A stretch of 64,000 nt of DNA. Source: Micromonospora sp. H61 (GTDB lineage: Bacteria; Actinomycetota; Actinomycetes; Mycobacteriales; Micromonosporaceae). The notes beneath the pieces are model-generated. The model made no database searches. It was not told the DNA's origin and saw only the letters and a list, made by a program, of their open reading frames with translations. Positions 62,120 through 64,000 of this stretch are shown piece by piece; the stretch's first letter is position 1; each line of letters opens with the position of its first letter. The position numbers and the translations under genes are program-made. The stretch lies in NCBI RefSeq assembly GCF_018070325.1, contig NZ_JAGPXY010000018.1:1-64000 (forward strand), written 5' to 3'.

Positions 62120-63070
62120 GTGCAATTCACGCGTCGAGTCGGGGCCTACGGGCTCTTGCGGGACTCGGGTCGGGTCTTTGTGGTTCGGGACGGGGCGCAG
62201 GGTGAGTTTCCCGGCGTCTGGCGGTTGCCGGGCGGTGCCGTCGGGCATGCCGAGGACCCGGAGCGTGCCGTGGTCCGCGAGGTCGCCGAGCAGGCCGGGC
62301 TGACGGTCGCCGTGACGCGACTACTCGCGGTGGTCGCCGATGTGGCCACCTTTCCGGAGGACAAGGCCGCGCTGCACACCGACCGGCTGTTGTTCGAGCT
62401 CAGCACTCCCCACGGCGCACCGTCCGACGGTTCGGGGCCTGAGAGCGCGCGGCTCGGGGGCGGGTTGCCGGGCGTCGAGGCTGGACTGGTTGATCACGCT
62501 TGCTGGCTTTCGCCGGCGGAGGTGGCGCAGTTGCCGCTGACCCCGTTCACCGCCGAGGCGCTCGGCCTGCCGGTCACCCCACTGCCGCCGCCGGCGCACC
62601 GGTCGCGGGACCTGTTCCCGCCGCAGCACCCCGACCGCCGGCTGCGCTTCGGGGCGTACGGGCTGGTCACCGACCCCGCTGGGCGGATCCTGCTCACCCA
62701 GATCGCAGCGGGCTACCCGGGGGCCGGGCTGTGGCATCTGCCCGGCGGTGGCACCGACCACGGCGAGCAGCCGGCCACCGGGTTGTTGCGGGAGTTGGTC
62801 GAGGAGGGCGGGCAGGTGGGCCGGGTCGTGGAGCTTCTCGGCGTCAACAATCTGCACAATCCGGCCGCGCTGGGCCCGGAGGGCCGACCTCTGGACTGGC
62901 ACGGCGTACGGGTGATCTATCGGGTGCTGGTGGACGTACCCACCGACGCGGTGGTCACCGAGTCCGCCGGAGGGTCGACGGCGCGGGCGGGGTGGTTCAC
63001 CCGGGACGAGGCGACTGACCTGCCGTTGAGCGACATCGCTGTCGTGGCAATCGGACAGAGTGGCCGATAG
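62120..63070 (+). CDS. Double-Nudix hydrolase, paralogue 2
   Basis: 316 residues, the same length as paralogue 1 if translation starts at the GTG at 62120 (VQFTRRVGAYGLLRDSG); a GTG at 62093 is possible but lies against the palindrome. Domain 1 has the box GGAVGHAEDP ... VREVAEQAGL, with the second Glu of the REUxEE motif replaced by Gln. Domain 2 is intact: GGGTDHGEQP ... LRELVEEGGQ. An Arg/Ser/Gly-rich insert in domain 1 (about 105-130) distinguishes it from its neighbour. The substrate is unknown. Confidence 0.86.
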   Translation: MQFTRRVGAYGLLRDSGRVFVVRDGAQGEFPGVWRLPGGAVGHAEDPERAVVREVAEQAGLTVAVTRLLAVVADVATFPEDKAALHTDRLLFELSTPHGAPSDGSGPESARLGGGLPGVEAGLVDHACWLSPAEVAQLPLTPFTAEALGLPVTPLPPPAHRSRDLFPPQHPDRRLRFGAYGLVTDPAGRILLTQIAAGYPGAGLWHLPGGGTDHGEQPATGLLRELVEEGGQVGRVVELLGVNNLHNPAALGPEGRPLDWHGVRVIYRVLVDVPTDAVVTESAGGSTARAGWFTRDEATDLPLSDIAVVAIGQSGR

Positions 63071-63124
63071 CACCCCGCTCGGTGAGCCGACTTGGTGACC
63101 CTCCGGTACAGTCAAAGGCGGGAA

Positions 63125-63138
63125 TGATGGAGGAAACG
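63125..63138 (+). repeat. Upstream copy of the pssA ribosome-binding segment
   Basis: TGATGGAGGAAACG here recurs exactly at 63328-63341, where it provides the ribosome-binding site of pssA. An in-frame ATG (63143) follows this upstream copy. Confidence 0.7.
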
Positions 63139-63192
63139 GGCGATGACGCCCGGGATGGGAACAAGCGAGCGGTTCGAGCGGTTTAAGCCAGA

Positions 63193-63198
63193 TATAAG
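63193..63198 (+). promoter_or_regulatory. Possible -10 box of pssA (TATAAG)
   Basis: TATAAG in a locally AT-rich stretch 143 bases before the pssA GTG; the -35 region is weak. Confidence 0.3.
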
Positions 63199-63340
63199 TA
63201 CCGCCGGCAGCTATCGCCAAGCCATGTTCCCCTATGCGATGGTGTACTCCGCAAAACGGCTGCCGGGCCATGCAAGGTCCGGCACGAGACAGCCGGACAC
63301 CCGCCACTCGGCGGTCAGCAGATCCGGTGATGGAGGAAAC

Positions 63341-64000
63341 GTGCCGAGAGCCCCATGGCGCCGGCGTCGTACTACTGACAGTCCGCGCCCAGCAGGGCGT
63401 CGCTGGGCGGGCCGGTTGCGCCGCAGCAGCACGTTCGCCCGCCAGGTGCTCTTGGTCCGGGTCGGTCGCCGCGACGGCGACCTGCACCCGACCGACCTGG
63501 CCCCGACCGAGCACCGGTACGCCGATCGGCAGCGCCGTCGCTACGGCCTGGACCGGCTCAGCCGGCCGACACTGGGCGTGGACCCGACACTGGGCCTGGA
63601 CCGAGCCGACGCGGTCATGCCGGTCAGCCCGGCGATGCCGCCGATGACGCAGACCGACGAGGCCCACTCGATCCCACTGCTCCCCGGCGAGCGCACCATC
63701 GCGCGCCGGATGAAGTTCGGCCTGGTCAACGCCTGCACGCTGGCCAGCCTGATGCTCGGCATGCTGGCCATCTTCCTGGCCATGCAGGGCGAGGTGCGCA
63801 TGGCGGCGCTCTGCCTGATCGCGTGCGTCGGCTTCGACGGTCTGGACGGCGCGCTGGCCCGACGGCTCGGGGTGGCCAGCCCGTTCGGCGCGCAGATGGA
63901 CTCCCTGGCCGACATGTGCTCGTTCGGTCTCGCCGCGCCGGTAGTGGTCTACGCCTCGCTCGCCGGCTCCGTCTCCACGGCGGCGGCGGCGGTGGCGTGC
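63341..64000 (+). CDS. pssA: CDP-diacylglycerol-serine O-phosphatidyltransferase (partial)
   Basis: The first 220 codons; the gene runs off the right edge. The CDP-alcohol phosphotransferase signature DG-x2-AR-x8-G-x3-D-x3-D is complete in DGLDGALARRLGVASPFGAQ and MDSLADM. Membrane helices begin at FGLVNACTLASLMLGMLAIF. The first about 125 residues are a basic, disordered extension with a short repeat (PTLGVDPTLGLD). The GTG at 63341 follows GGAGGAAAC; the frame stays open to an ATG at 63143 with an equal ribosome-binding site, but that stretch has less typical codon use. It makes phosphatidylserine in the membrane. Confidence 0.85.
   Translation, partial: MPRAPWRRRRTTDSPRPAGRRWAGRLRRSSTFARQVLLVRVGRRDGDLHPTDLAPTEHRYADRQRRRYGLDRLSRPTLGVDPTLGLDRADAVMPVSPAMPPMTQTDEAHSIPLLPGERTIARRMKFGLVNACTLASLMLGMLAIFLAMQGEVRMAALCLIACVGFDGLDGALARRLGVASPFGAQMDSLADMCSFGLAAPVVVYASLAGSVSTAAAAVAC

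Overview
The window is chromosomal DNA of a very high-GC actinomycete, most likely Micromonospora or another Micromonosporaceae. The evidence is the codon use, a DUF5753/DUF397 regulator pair, WhiB3/WhiD and BldM-type developmental regulators, a GroES-GroEL1 operon whose GroEL has a His-rich tail, and a gene order that follows the conserved block known from Mycobacterium (rplM-rpsI-glmM-glmS-alr-tsaE-tsaB-rimI-tsaD-groES-groEL1-whiB3-DUF5319-guaB-guaB3-choD-guaA). No rRNA, tRNA, CRISPR array, insertion sequence or prophage was found. Gene identities come from reading the translated sequence, with no database search.

Layout. 1-6.8 kb (minus): assimilatory nitrate/nitrite operon nasC-nasB-nirB-nirD followed by a HemD-like gene (probably the regulator NnaR) cut by the window edge; every junction overlaps and a textbook GlnR box precedes nasC. 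6.9-10.3 kb: an accessory patch with two small unknown genes, an XRE/DUF5753-DUF397 pair, a methyltransferase and a MazEF-like pair. 10.5-11.9 kb: nitrate transporter narK. 12-14.5 kb: rplM-rpsI and glmM. 14.5-20 kb: an FtsX-type ABC exporter divergent from a PadR regulator, then a DapC/KAT-like aminotransferase. 20.3-24.1 kb: glmS, then a DUF2580-type small protein coupled to a DUF1023 alpha/beta hydrolase. 24.3-33.1 kb: acpS, nnr, alr, hydrolase, tsaE, ung, an XRE gene, tsaB-rimI-tsaD and a small coupled gene. 33.2-38.8 kb: a DUF4142 secreted protein, a DUF1707 protein and a sugar ABC transporter with a ROK regulator. 39-43 kb: ybaK, a THUMP-like methyltransferase and groES-groEL1 with two CIRCE operators. 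43.1-48.4 kb: a membrane sulfite-oxidase-like protein, a secreted lysozyme-like protein with an unusual repeated upstream region, whiB3/whiD divergent from a bldM-like gene, and a DUF5319 gene. 48.6-60.3 kb: guaB, guaB3, a Tat-secreted TIM-barrel protein, two tandem M1 metallopeptidase lipoproteins, an LCP protein, choD and guaA. 60.3-64 kb: a PspC protein, two double-Nudix proteins and the start of pssA.

Themes. GlnR (with NnaR) should control nitrate use through nasC and possibly narK. Cell-wall precursor supply (glmM, glmS, alr) and wall assembly (LCP) are scattered through the conserved block. GMP synthesis is complete here (guaB, guaA). The t6A genes tsaB, tsaD and tsaE are all present.

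The most unusual signals are non-coding. A bipartite motif, GTAACGACC-N14-ATTCCGG, occurs three times at exactly 90-bp spacing upstream of the lysozyme-like gene. Three kinds of long dispersed palindrome are present, one of them in two copies. At least ten genes have a TAnnnT box 6-8 nt before the start codon, the geometry of leaderless transcription. Two neighbouring double-Nudix proteins each carry one damaged and one intact Nudix box.
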